A program made the translations under genes and the position numbers. A DNA stretch of 32,756 nt from the NCBI GenBank assembly GCA_024276515.1, contig JAJRXB010000092.1:1-32756 (forward strand), read 5' to 3'. This document shows positions 7,159 to 15,775 of this stretch, in pieces. Within the stretch, counting starts at the first letter, position 1, and each line of letters starts with the position of its first letter. This DNA is from Chloroflexota bacterium. GTDB lineage: Bacteria > Chloroflexota > Anaerolineae > 4572-78 > NAK82. The notes under the pieces are model-generated. The model did no database searches, was not told where the DNA came from, and saw only the letters and a program-made list of their open reading frames with translations.

Positions 7159-9801
7159 CTCGGCGGACAGGGCGTTCAAGCGTTTTTGCGCCACTTCCAG
7201 ATAGGGGTCTTCCAGCAGCAACGCCCGGTACACCCGGCGGGCAGATTCGAACTCCCCCTGCTCTTCGCGCAACCGGCCCAGCGCCAGCCAGGGCTCTGCC
7301 TGCTCCGGGCTCATCCCGATGCGGAAGAGGGGCGGCAACAGGGCAAAGGTGGCACGCCGGTCGTAGAGGACGACCTCCACGTCTACAGGCACAACGCCGG
7401 GCGACAGGGCCCTCAGATAAAATTGCGCAGCCGCGTCGGCGTCTCCTTGCATCTCGAAGAGTCGAGCCAGGTGATAGGCCCCCCGCCGCTGGCCGAGGAA
7501 GAGGGCGGTGCGCCAGTCCCGCTCGGCCGCCGTCAGATTTCCGGCAGCCTGGTTCGCCAGGCCACGCACCAGGTACGCACGCCCACAGGCGGGGTTGACG
7601 TCAATCGCCCGTCCCGCCAGGTCCTTCGCTTCCTGGACCTGACTCGTCTCGAACCGACTCCAGGCCAGGGCCGAGAGATCGTTGCAATCCCCCGGCGTGT
7701 CCTTCAGGAGCGTTTGAGCATATATGTCAACGGCCGGCCAATCCCCTTGCGCCAGCGCGATTTTCAGTCGCCAGAGCGTGACGTTCTCACCCTCCGCGGC
7801 CACGGTCGCCTCGGCGTAGGCCAGGACGTCGGGCCAGCGCGCCGCCCGTTCCGCGTCGGCCCCCCAAAATTGGGAGCCTGCCAGGTCTGGCGACCGGGCC
7901 AGCGATTGCCCGTAAGCCTCGACCGCACGATCCACGTCGCCGGCCTGCTGGTAAAGGTGTCCCAGGTTCACCAGGAAGATCGGGTCAGGCTCGGCCGCCA
8001 CCGACCGGGCCAGCGCGTCAATGGCTCCTTCCCGGTCGCCGATCTGCCAGAGGACGGCGGCCAGGTTGGCCGTCTGTCGGCCGTCCACCGGCTCGGCATC
8101 CAGGCCGGCCCGGTAAAGCCGGGCGGCCTCCATCAACGCGTCGGGCGGGCCGTCCAGTCTACCCTCAAGATAGGCCAGTTGAAAGGTGTAGAGCGGCATG
8201 GCCGGGTCAAGTCGTCGCGCCTGTTCTGCCGCTGCCGTTGCGCCCGCCAGGTCTCCCTGCTCTGCCAAACGGACGCTCCGCCGAAAATAAAACTGTCCCA
8301 CGTCGAGCCAGGTCAACCCGACCGCGTACAGCGCCAGGATCGGCAGGGCCAGGGTGGTTGGGGTAAGAGCGTGTTTTAAAAGTGCTCGTAGTAACGACTT
8401 CAGTCGTTGATCGCTTGCATTATGAAGCCTAAAACGACTGAAGTCGTTACTACCAATGCGCAGATTGCGACTTTCAAAACGCGCTCTAAGGGGGAGGCGA
8501 CGCCTCGCCCCTACAAATGAATTGGTCAGGGCAAAGGCAGCGATGGCCAGCATCGGCAAGACGTTGGGGGTGGCAGCGAAGGTATCTACCAGGCTTTGCG
8601 CCGCCAGCCCGACCAGGGCGGCGCCAGCCGCAGCGATCTGCACCCGGTCGGCGGTGTCGGGCGCGCGACGCCAGCGGGTCAACCAGGCACGCCCGGCTGC
8701 CAGCAACAGCCAACCGCCGGCCGCCAGCCCGATCGAACCCAGTTCGGCGGCGGTATTCAGATAAACATTGTGCGCTGTCATAACCTGTCGCCGAGGCAGC
8801 GTTGGGTCGTTGCGCCGCAACAGGCTCCGCCCAAAGTTGTATGGCCCAGCGCCGGTGAGAGGATGCTCCCGAAACGTCTCCAGGGCAACCTGCCACAAGG
8901 TGAAGCGGAACTGAGTGCTATGGGTTCGGTTGAACGTGCGCTGCACCCAGGCAGGTCCCACCAGGGCGGCCAGGGCCAGGACAATCGCCAGCACGCCCAC
9001 GATCACCAGCCGTCGCGAAGGGAGGGGGAGGAGAGACAAGCCCTCTCTCTCTTTGTTTCTGAGCCACCAGCCCAGGCCGGTCAACGGCAGCGAGACGAGC
9101 AGCGCCAGCACGCCCCCCCGCGAAAAGCTGAGTCCCTCCACGACGAAAGCCAACACCAACCAGGCAGCGATGGCCTGACGGTCGTCACGGTCCCGGCTGG
9201 TCAGCAGAATCCCCAGGGCAGGGGGGATGAGCAACGCCAGGTAGGCCGAGAGAGGAGTTGATCCATTGAGGGTGAAGTTCAGGCGATAGAGGGTCGGCGG
9301 GATGGGATGCCGTAGACCGCCAATCGCCGACCAGCCCTGGGCGAATTGGGGTAACAACGGCAAACCAAAATACCAACTCGCAAATTCGACCAGCCCCACC
9401 AGGCAGACGACTCCGGCGCTCATATACAGCCCCCGCACCACCGTAGCCGTTTGCCCTTTGCGGCGCAGGTCCACCAGCAGGTAAAAGGCCAGCGCGTAGG
9501 TGACGGGCGTCCAGAGCTTTTCCAGGCTGAATCGAGGGGAGAGTCCAAAGAGGGCAGCGAGGAAATGGGCGACCAGCCAGGCCAAAATCGGCCCGTCGAG
9601 CGCCGTGCGCGGGAATGATTCGCCCCGGCGCAGTTTGCCAATCAGCCATCCCCCCAACAGGGCAGTGACGACGATTTGATTGAACACGCGCAGGGGAAAG
9701 TTGAGGTCGCTGTAAAAAGTGCCACCGATTAAGGTGAAATAGAGGATGATGGCAAAAATGAGAAGCTGACGAGCACTCAGGGATGTTTTGTCTTCCGCCA
9801 T
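7156..9801 (-). CDS. O-antigen ligase/polymerase-like membrane protein with C-terminal TPR repeats
   Basis: MAEDKTSLSARQLLIFAIILYFTLIGG... multiple TMs, O-antigen-ligase-like loop (FREHPLTGAGPYNFGRSL...MTAHNVYLNTAAELGSIGLAAG), then TPR-rich C-terminus. ATG overlaps the TGA of the upstream gene at 9799-9803. Confidence 0.88.
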   Translation of the reverse strand: MAEDKTSLSARQLLIFAIILYFTLIGGTFYSDLNFPLRVFNQIVVTALLGGWLIGKLRRGESFPRTALDGPILAWLVAHFLAALFGLSPRFSLEKLWTPVTYALAFYLLVDLRRKGQTATVVRGLYMSAGVVCLVGLVEFASWYFGLPLLPQFAQGWSAIGGLRHPIPPTLYRLNFTLNGSTPLSAYLALLIPPALGILLTSRDRDDRQAIAAWLVLAFVVEGLSFSRGGVLALLVSLPLTGLGWWLRNKEREGLSLLPLPSRRLVIVGVLAIVLALAALVGPAWVQRTFNRTHSTQFRFTLWQVALETFREHPLTGAGPYNFGRSLLRRNDPTLPRRQVMTAHNVYLNTAAELGSIGLAAGGWLLLAAGRAWLTRWRRAPDTADRVQIAAAGAALVGLAAQSLVDTFAATPNVLPMLAIAAFALTNSFVGARRRLPLRARFESRNLRIGSNDFSRFRLHNASDQRLKSLLRALLKHALTPTTLALPILALYAVGLTWLDVGQFYFRRSVRLAEQGDLAGATAAAEQARRLDPAMPLYTFQLAYLEGRLDGPPDALMEAARLYRAGLDAEPVDGRQTANLAAVLWQIGDREGAIDALARSVAAEPDPIFLVNLGHLYQQAGDVDRAVEAYGQSLARSPDLAGSQFWGADAERAARWPDVLAYAEATVAAEGENVTLWRLKIALAQGDWPAVDIYAQTLLKDTPGDCNDLSALAWSRFETSQVQEAKDLAGRAIDVNPACGRAYLVRGLANQAAGNLTAAERDWRTALFLGQRRGAYHLARLFEMQGDADAAAQFYLRALSPGVVPVDVEVVLYDRRATFALLPPLFRIGMSPEQAEPWLALGRLREEQGEFESARRVYRALLLEDPYLEVAQKRLNALSAE
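8366..8487. repeat. 122-bp palindromic coding repeat, copy 1, in frame within the O-antigen ligase-like gene
   Basis: agagcgtgttttaaaagtgctcgtagtaacgacttcagtcgtt...aacgactgaagtcgttactaccaatgcgcagattgcgactttcaaaacgcgctct. 116/122 identical to 16805-16926. Termini AGAGCGYGTTTTRAAAGT are inverted. Confidence 0.93.
8487..8513. repeat. Short TA-bounded palindrome of the GGGGCGAGGC family, in frame in the same CDS
   Basis: TAAGGGGGAGGCGACGCCTCGCCCCTA. Encodes FVGARRRLP on the minus strand. Abuts the 122-bp element. Confidence 0.6.
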
Positions 9802-11408
9802 CACTGGCTCGCCTCCGGCGGCTGGATGCGATAAACGCGCACGTTGCCGGGCAGTGTTTGGGCCGGGCGCAGCCGGGGATGGGTCTCCGCCCCCTCGTAG
9901 AGAGGGGCCAGCGGCGCCGGGCGGTTGCGGTCCAAAACCAGGTAGCGCGCGCCGTAGCGGTCGGCGACGGCCAGCACCGTCTCGACCGGCTCGTTGGGCA
10001 CGACGATGGACGGTCCACCGCCGTGGTACCAGTAGTCCGTCGGGTCGCCGATCATCACCACCGTTTCGCCCTGCCCCTGAGAATCCAGCCATTCGATCAG
10101 GCGGCCGTAGGCCGTATCGTCTCCCCGCCAGCGCGTCCCGACCGTCACTCCCCGGTAGTACAGGAACCCGCTGACCAGCAGCGCCAGTCCCACCAGCCCG
10201 GCGCCGAACACCTGCTTTGCCGCGTGCGCATCCCACCCCCGGCGACGGGTCGCCGCCCATTCGACGACGGCGTCGAGCCCGACCAGGGCGGCGGTGAAGA
10301 TGAAGGGAAGCAACGCGCCCCCGGAGTGGAAGAGCCCCCCACGCGGGCCGGGGAAGGTGAAGACGAAGGTCATCGCCAGGAAGAGGAGCAGGCCATACCA
10401 CGCCGCCAGTCGGTAGAGGACGTGACGGCGCAATCGCCACCAGCCGATGGGGACCAGCGGGGCCAGGAAGATCATGCAAAAGACGGCGACGACCGTCTGG
10501 GTGTTGAGCCACAGGGCGTTGAGTTTGGAGCGCAGGATGTTGGCCCAACCCCAGGCCAGGTAGGTTTGCGGCGACAGTTCGCGCCCGTAGCTGAACAGGT
10601 CGTCGTAGGTGGTCAGCCAGATGGTCTGGGTCCCGGCCGCCGGCAGCGGTGCGCCGATCACGGTCCAGTTGCGAACGAACCAGGGGAGCATCACCAGCAC
10701 GTATCCCAGAATCACAAGTAGCAAATCTTTGGTCTCCAATCTCCAATTGCCGGTCGTTGGGGATCGGAGATTGGCGATCAGAGATTGGCCCCAGACCAGC
10801 CCGATGGCTATCAGCAGCAGCGGTCCATCGGCCCGCGACAGGTGAGCCAGCCCGGCCAGCGCGCCGGCGACCAACGCCCACCGGCCCCCGGCCCCCGACT
10901 CGCGCGCCCGGCCTGCCCGCCAGGCGGCGACCAGGCTCAGGCTCCCTGCCAGGGCGAAGGGGGTGAAGTTGTCGGTGTGATTCCAGTAGAGCAGGTAAAA
11001 CCCGCTGAAAAGCGTCAACAGCCCGACCAGCCAGCCGTGGCGACGGCTGCCGGTGGTTTGGACCGCCACCCAATAGCTCACCAGCGGCAGCAGCGCCGCC
11101 AGGACGGCAAAGGGCACCTGCGCCGCCTGGTACGATTTCCAAAAAAGGCTCAGCCCAACCCAGGCCAGGATGGTCGGCAGGGGCATCCAGTACAGGTGGC
11201 TGGGATGGGGCAGGCCGGAGGGGTTATCCAGGTAGTTCCACAGGAAAGGCTCGACGAAGCCCTGGCCTTGCGCCAGGTTCAGGGCGATGTCGTAGCTGTA
11301 GGCGGCGTCCATGTAACCCGGCTGCCGGATGGGGAGGATCACCAGCAGGCGGACTATCAACGACAGACAGAACAGCAGCCACAAATCTCGCCACCCGGTG
11401 GATCTCAT
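9801..11408 (-). CDS. GT-C (ArnT/PMT-like) family polytopic membrane glycosyltransferase
   Basis: MRSTGWRDLWLLFCLSLIVRLLVILPIRQPGYMDAAYSYDIALNLAQGQGFVEPFLWNYL...HPSHLYWMPLPTILAW, many TMs. Start ATG overlaps upstream TGA (11405-11408). Confidence 0.82.
   Translation of the reverse strand: MRSTGWRDLWLLFCLSLIVRLLVILPIRQPGYMDAAYSYDIALNLAQGQGFVEPFLWNYLDNPSGLPHPSHLYWMPLPTILAWVGLSLFWKSYQAAQVPFAVLAALLPLVSYWVAVQTTGSRRHGWLVGLLTLFSGFYLLYWNHTDNFTPFALAGSLSLVAAWRAGRARESGAGGRWALVAGALAGLAHLSRADGPLLLIAIGLVWGQSLIANLRSPTTGNWRLETKDLLLVILGYVLVMLPWFVRNWTVIGAPLPAAGTQTIWLTTYDDLFSYGRELSPQTYLAWGWANILRSKLNALWLNTQTVVAVFCMIFLAPLVPIGWWRLRRHVLYRLAAWYGLLLFLAMTFVFTFPGPRGGLFHSGGALLPFIFTAALVGLDAVVEWAATRRRGWDAHAAKQVFGAGLVGLALLVSGFLYYRGVTVGTRWRGDDTAYGRLIEWLDSQGQGETVVMIGDPTDYWYHGGGPSIVVPNEPVETVLAVADRYGARYLVLDRNRPAPLAPLYEGAETHPRLRPAQTLPGNVRVYRIQPPEASQ
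10731..10796. repeat. Inverted AATCTCC-heptad repeat within a coding region
   Basis: tctccaatctccaattgccggtcgttggggatcggagattggcgatcagagattgg. CCAATCTCC on the left and GGAGATTGG/AGAGATTGG on the right. Translated as LIANLRSPTTGNWRLETK in the GT frame. Confidence 0.65.
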
Positions 11409-12592
11409 TCGACGTATCCCCACATGAAGAAAATCCCCATCAGCAACAGATACAGCGCCAGCGAGGGATAAAGAATCAAGCGATGCAGCCAGGGACGTCG
11501 GCCGGCGGCTCCCAGGAGCATAAAGCCAGGAAATGCGACCAGCACGTGTCTCGACACCGACAGGAGGGCCCGCCCGGCCAGGTCGTGCCGGCTCAGGGTA
11601 TAGAGCAGGATGCCGGCCATATAAAGGCCGTATTCGCCCGGCAGCCGCCGGAAAGCGACGCCGGTCAGGGCAAGGAACAGCGTCGTCAGCCCAAGCGACA
11701 GGGCACGCCGAAAGCTCAGCCCGTCGGTCAGCAATTTGCGCAGCGCCACCAGCAAATCCGTCCCCGGCACGGACATTGTGGAGTACCAATACCGGGCAAA
11801 TTCTGTCTGAACGGATGGAAGTCCGCGCCAGACCAGGTACAGGTTGTATCCCAGGACGGCAGCAGGCGCGGCGGCCAGGGCCAGCATTTCCGGGCGCAGG
11901 GCACGCCTGGAAAGCCCCCAGCGTTTGAGATACATGTACGTCAGCGGCAAGACCAATACCACCGCCTGAAGCCGGGTCAGCGTGGCCAGAAATGCAGCGA
12001 CACCTGCCAGCCACCATCGCCCCTGTCGCCCCCATCGAAAAGCGAGGAGCATCAGGAATAACATCAACGGTTCCGCGTAAGCGGCGATCAGGATATAGGC
12101 TGTGGGAAAGAAAACCTGGTACACGACAGCCCGCCGGGCTGAGCCGGCGTCGAACGCCATCGCTGTGGTCTCGTACAACAGCACAAGCGAGCCAACGCAG
12201 GCAACAGACGAGATAAGCAGGGCCGCGAGCAGGTATTGCCCTCCCAGCGCCGTCCCCACCAGCCGAATCAACAGCGGGTAGAGCGGGGGGAAGACGACGA
12301 CTCCGTAACGTTCGCTATATCCATAAGCGGCAATTTGCAGATAATATAGCGTGTCCAGGCGTTGCCACACGCCCAGCGCCCAGCCGGTCACAGGGCCGAC
12401 GAGGGGTTCGATGTCGAGATAGATCTGGTCTAAAGCCGTGGGCTGGGTTGGGACGAGCCCCCGTTGCCACAGCAGCCACCCCAGCGCCAGCCCGACCAAC
12501 CGGGCGACCAGGCATAACACCAGAGCCAGATACAGCGGGGATGCTAACCGGTGTTGTGATTTCTTCTGCCAGGCATCCAGGGTAACTGTCAT
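11405..12592 (-). CDS. Polytopic membrane mannosyltransferase (PIG-V/GT-C-like)
   Basis: 395 aa: LGVWQRLDTLYYLQIAAYGYSERYGVVVFPPLYPLLIRLVG...VYQVFFPTAYILIAAYAEPLMLFLMLLAFRWGRQGRWWLAGVAAFLATLTRLQ resembles PIG-V-like bacterial proteins. Confidence 0.75.
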   Translation of the reverse strand: MTVTLDAWQKKSQHRLASPLYLALVLCLVARLVGLALGWLLWQRGLVPTQPTALDQIYLDIEPLVGPVTGWALGVWQRLDTLYYLQIAAYGYSERYGVVVFPPLYPLLIRLVGTALGGQYLLAALLISSVACVGSLVLLYETTAMAFDAGSARRAVVYQVFFPTAYILIAAYAEPLMLFLMLLAFRWGRQGRWWLAGVAAFLATLTRLQAVVLVLPLTYMYLKRWGLSRRALRPEMLALAAAPAAVLGYNLYLVWRGLPSVQTEFARYWYSTMSVPGTDLLVALRKLLTDGLSFRRALSLGLTTLFLALTGVAFRRLPGEYGLYMAGILLYTLSRHDLAGRALLSVSRHVLVAFPGFMLLGAAGRRPWLHRLILYPSLALYLLLMGIFFMWGYVE

Positions 12593-12618
12593 CGTCTCCT
12601 GCTAGACTCCGGCGATTT

Positions 12619-12668
12619 TTCCGTAGTAACGACTTTAGTCGTCCGCCGCGACTGAAGTCGCCACTACG
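12619..12668. repeat. GTAGTRACGACTTYAGTCGT-family palindrome at a gene end
   Basis: ccgtagtaacgactttagtcgtccgccgcgactgaagtcgccactacgt. The cta at 12664-12666 is the minus-strand TAG stop codon of the adjacent CDS. Confidence 0.75.
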
Positions 12669-14274
12669 TCCCCCCACATCTTTCTCGCTTTACCTCGAAC
12701 ACTCGTATGCCGGTCGGCGGGTCGGTGTATACTTCTTCAAAAGCCTCAGGGCAGGCCTCGATCATCTGCTGGATGAAATGCCAGCTCAGATCGGTGTCTA
12801 CTATCACTCCCCTGTATGGGATGTGCACCACGTAGTCTACACCATCCCGCACGATACCTTCCAGGGTAAGATCTCGTGTCGTGTGTCGGCCGGTGTAAAG
12901 ATACAGCCGGTCATCGTTCTTGCTGGCCAGCACCTCGTCGGGCCGCACGTTCGATTCGACCCAGGCAAAGAGATCATACAAACCCTGCCAGCGTTTTTGC
13001 TCGGCCACCCCCAGCCCAAAGAAGGGGTCGGAGTGGCGATGGTAGGCAAAGCGGACCTGGTAAAATCCGTTCACCGTCAACCAGAGTACGACGAGGCCGA
13101 CGACGATCCCCCGCCCATACGATTTCCCCCCAGGCCATAACCTGCCGACCGCCAGAGCGACCGTCCGCCCTGCGGCCCAAAGGTAGTAGAACAAAAACGG
13201 TATCAGAGGAACCGACAGACGCAATGGTTCCCAGGGCCACAACAGGCAAATGCCCAAATAGCCGAGCAGATAAAAGTCCAACAGGCGTCGCCGGAAAAGC
13301 AGATGGCTTACGAACGCGGTCACGATCAGAATGCCCAGCACCACGTCTATCCCGGGCAGAGGTGCGCCCACCTGAATCTCCGCCGGCAGGTTGACGTGGG
13401 CCAAAGGGACCTGGGAAGGAAGGATGACCCCCGGCAGCCCGGCCAGGACGTAGGCCCTCGTATTTTGCAGCACGCGGATCAACAATCCGCCGGCTCCCAC
13501 GTGCCCCTGAGCGCTCCCCTCCACCTGTTGGAGCAACAGTTGATCCAAATAGGTGGCCTGCCCAACGTCGAGCCACGTCGAGCGCAACAGCCAGGGCAAA
13601 ACCCCGATGGCGAAAGCCGTTCCGAAACGCCAGGCTTTTTGGTACTCTTTTTTAAGCGCAAAATAGATCACGCCTGCGCCGCCCAGGGCGATGCCCACAC
13701 TGCGTATGTAAAAAGCAAAAACCGAACTCGACACGGCCAGCAGCCGGGCTTTCCAATCGTCGTCTGTGCTTCGGCTGTACCGTTCCAAAGCGATCAAAGA
13801 GAGAATAGAAAAGGCGGCGTAGGCCGTCTCGGAAAAAGCTGTGGTGGCAAAGACGAACAGGTGCGGCGCAAAGGCGGTGAGAGCTGCCACCAGAATCGCT
13901 TCCCAGTTGGGAAGATACCCATACTTGCTCAAAAGAACGTAGCTCAGACCGATAGCCGACAACCCTCCGAACACCGAGACCAGTTTGAATCCCCACACAT
14001 TTTGAGGGAAGTCGGGCCAAATCAGCCACACCGGCGTCAGAAGCAAGGGATACCCGACCGGGAACTTGATCTCTGGCTCGCAGCCGGGAGTAGCCGGCCT
14101 GCAAAACCCCTTCCCCTCGGCGATGGCCTGCGACAGGGCGACGTAACGGGCGTCGTCGTAACCGTCGCCGACCAGCGGATTCAGAGACACAATCCAGAGG
14201 ATGCCGACCGCAGCCACGAGGCCCACCAGAAGCCATCCCGGTTGAAACTGTCCACGCTTCGTGCGCCATTTCAA
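12664..14274 (-). CDS. PMT/ArnT-like polytopic membrane glycosyltransferase
   Basis: 536 aa: NPLVGDGYDDARYVALSQAIAEGKGFC...KFPVGYPLLLTPVWLIW..., multiple TMs, C-terminal soluble domain. Confidence 0.78.
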   Translation of the reverse strand: MKWRTKRGQFQPGWLLVGLVAAVGILWIVSLNPLVGDGYDDARYVALSQAIAEGKGFCRPATPGCEPEIKFPVGYPLLLTPVWLIWPDFPQNVWGFKLVSVFGGLSAIGLSYVLLSKYGYLPNWEAILVAALTAFAPHLFVFATTAFSETAYAAFSILSLIALERYSRSTDDDWKARLLAVSSSVFAFYIRSVGIALGGAGVIYFALKKEYQKAWRFGTAFAIGVLPWLLRSTWLDVGQATYLDQLLLQQVEGSAQGHVGAGGLLIRVLQNTRAYVLAGLPGVILPSQVPLAHVNLPAEIQVGAPLPGIDVVLGILIVTAFVSHLLFRRRLLDFYLLGYLGICLLWPWEPLRLSVPLIPFLFYYLWAAGRTVALAVGRLWPGGKSYGRGIVVGLVVLWLTVNGFYQVRFAYHRHSDPFFGLGVAEQKRWQGLYDLFAWVESNVRPDEVLASKNDDRLYLYTGRHTTRDLTLEGIVRDGVDYVVHIPYRGVIVDTDLSWHFIQQMIEACPEAFEEVYTDPPTGIRVFEVKRERCGGT

Positions 14275-14281
14275 GTGACTG

Positions 14282-15775
14282 TCACCCGCTTTTGCTTAAA
14301 TCGTACAGTCGGATCAAAATCCCGCCCACGTTTGAATCTTCGATCAGCGGGAAGTGGTCGTCGAACCACCGCACCTGGTCCTGCTGGTATTTTACGCTGT
14401 GATCCAACATCACCACCAGCCACAGACGGCGGTGTCCCGCGATGGTCTCGCGGGTAGCGATCTTGCCGCCGAACAACTCATACGTGGCGGCCCCCAGGCG
14501 AGGGTCGGGGTCTCCCCAGAGCAGATAGTGCTCGGCGGGCGGTTGGTAGAAAAGAAATGGCAGAAACGAACCGACACCGGTGTGCAACACCACGTCGCCT
14601 TCTGCAAATTCGGCGTTGATTTGCTCCGCTGCCTGGCGGATGGGGGGCTTGTGCATGGTCGGGTCGAAATAGAGGTGGAACAGCGAGATGACCACGAATA
14701 CCCCCAACGCTCCGGCGAGATAGGGCACCGGTGAGCGCAGGTGGCTGACGGACAGCGTCCGTGCCAACAGCAACACCAGAAAGGGAGTGCAAACAATCAA
14801 AGTGCGCTCCAGGAAAATGGGCTTGATTTGCGAGATTGCCAGCGCGCTGAACAACGGCAAAAATACTCCCAGGTTCAGCAGGGCGAGGTGTCTGCGCAGA
14901 GTATGGTCGCGCCTGGCCTGGAGAGAGATTTCGTACAGCCCAATCGCCAGCCAGCTCAACAGCACAAACAGGCCAATGCCGGTCAACCGACGGGGGACTG
15001 TGTAGCTTACGACGAAGAAATAAATCGTGGTGAAAAGTGCCAGCGGGCTGGGCTTGCCCAACCAATACGACGAACTCAACACCACCTGGCTCTCGCGGAC
15101 GAAGATGGCCGCCTGCGGCAGAAAAGCAATCAGCAACAGAACGTCGGTGATGAGGACAGGTCGCCACAGATGGCGATACCTTCGCCAGTGCAGCACCAGA
15201 TAAAGATGGTAGACCAATATCACGAAAGCGATAAAGTAATGGGTATAGATGCCCAGCACCAGGCACAGCCAATAACTTCCCCAGGCTGTCCGGCGATTGC
15301 GCTCAATGGCCCGAAGAAAGAACCACAAACTGAGAGTGGTGAGCAACGCCAACAGGGTATACATTCGTGCTTCCTGTGCATAGTAAACGTGGAAGGGAAA
15401 CACAGCGACGAAGAGAGCGCTCCACAGTCCGGTGCGGGGACCGAAGAGTTTGCGTCCGTTCAAATAGATGAGGGGTATGGTCAGCACGCCTGCCAGCAGC
15501 GAGGGCACCCGTGTGGTAAAGTCGTTGACGCCAACCACCCTGATCCAGGCGTGCAACAACAAATAGTAAAGCGGTGGGTGGGTGGAGTGACCCTGGTTGG
15601 TCAGTATCTCTTTCAGTGTCAAACGGTCGGCGATAGCCAGACTGAACGCCTCGTCGTACCACAGGCTTTGTGTCCCCAGGTGGAAGAAACGCAACGCCGT
15701 GCCCAGCAAGACGATGAGCAACAACAGCCACGTGCTATAGCGCTGCCAGAGACCAGCCGACTCCTTCATTGCCAT
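14282..15775 (-). CDS. GT39/PMT_2-like polytopic membrane glycosyltransferase
   Basis: 497 aa: HLGTQSLWYDEAFSLAIADRLTLKEILTNQGHSTHPPLYYLLLHAWIRVVG...YYAQEARMYTLLALLTTLSLWF. Classic PMT_2 motifs. Alternative ATG at 15769 would give an ATGA overlap with the upstream gene. Confidence 0.87.
   Translation of the reverse strand: MAMKESAGLWQRYSTWLLLLIVLLGTALRFFHLGTQSLWYDEAFSLAIADRLTLKEILTNQGHSTHPPLYYLLLHAWIRVVGVNDFTTRVPSLLAGVLTIPLIYLNGRKLFGPRTGLWSALFVAVFPFHVYYAQEARMYTLLALLTTLSLWFFLRAIERNRRTAWGSYWLCLVLGIYTHYFIAFVILVYHLYLVLHWRRYRHLWRPVLITDVLLLIAFLPQAAIFVRESQVVLSSSYWLGKPSPLALFTTIYFFVVSYTVPRRLTGIGLFVLLSWLAIGLYEISLQARRDHTLRRHLALLNLGVFLPLFSALAISQIKPIFLERTLIVCTPFLVLLLARTLSVSHLRSPVPYLAGALGVFVVISLFHLYFDPTMHKPPIRQAAEQINAEFAEGDVVLHTGVGSFLPFLFYQPPAEHYLLWGDPDPRLGAATYELFGGKIATRETIAGHRRLWLVVMLDHSVKYQQDQVRWFDDHFPLIEDSNVGGILIRLYDLSKSG

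Noticed and set aside
5932-8379. 815-aa plus-strand ORF
   Set aside because: Out-of-frame over two well-supported genes and across the intergenic TIR element; composition is Arg/Pro/Gly shadow-like.
9802-11142. N-terminal extension of the 1328-aa ORF (7156-11142)
   Set aside because: The true start is the ATG at 9801 (MAEDKTSL). Upstream residues are an alternate frame of the neighbouring glycosyltransferase.
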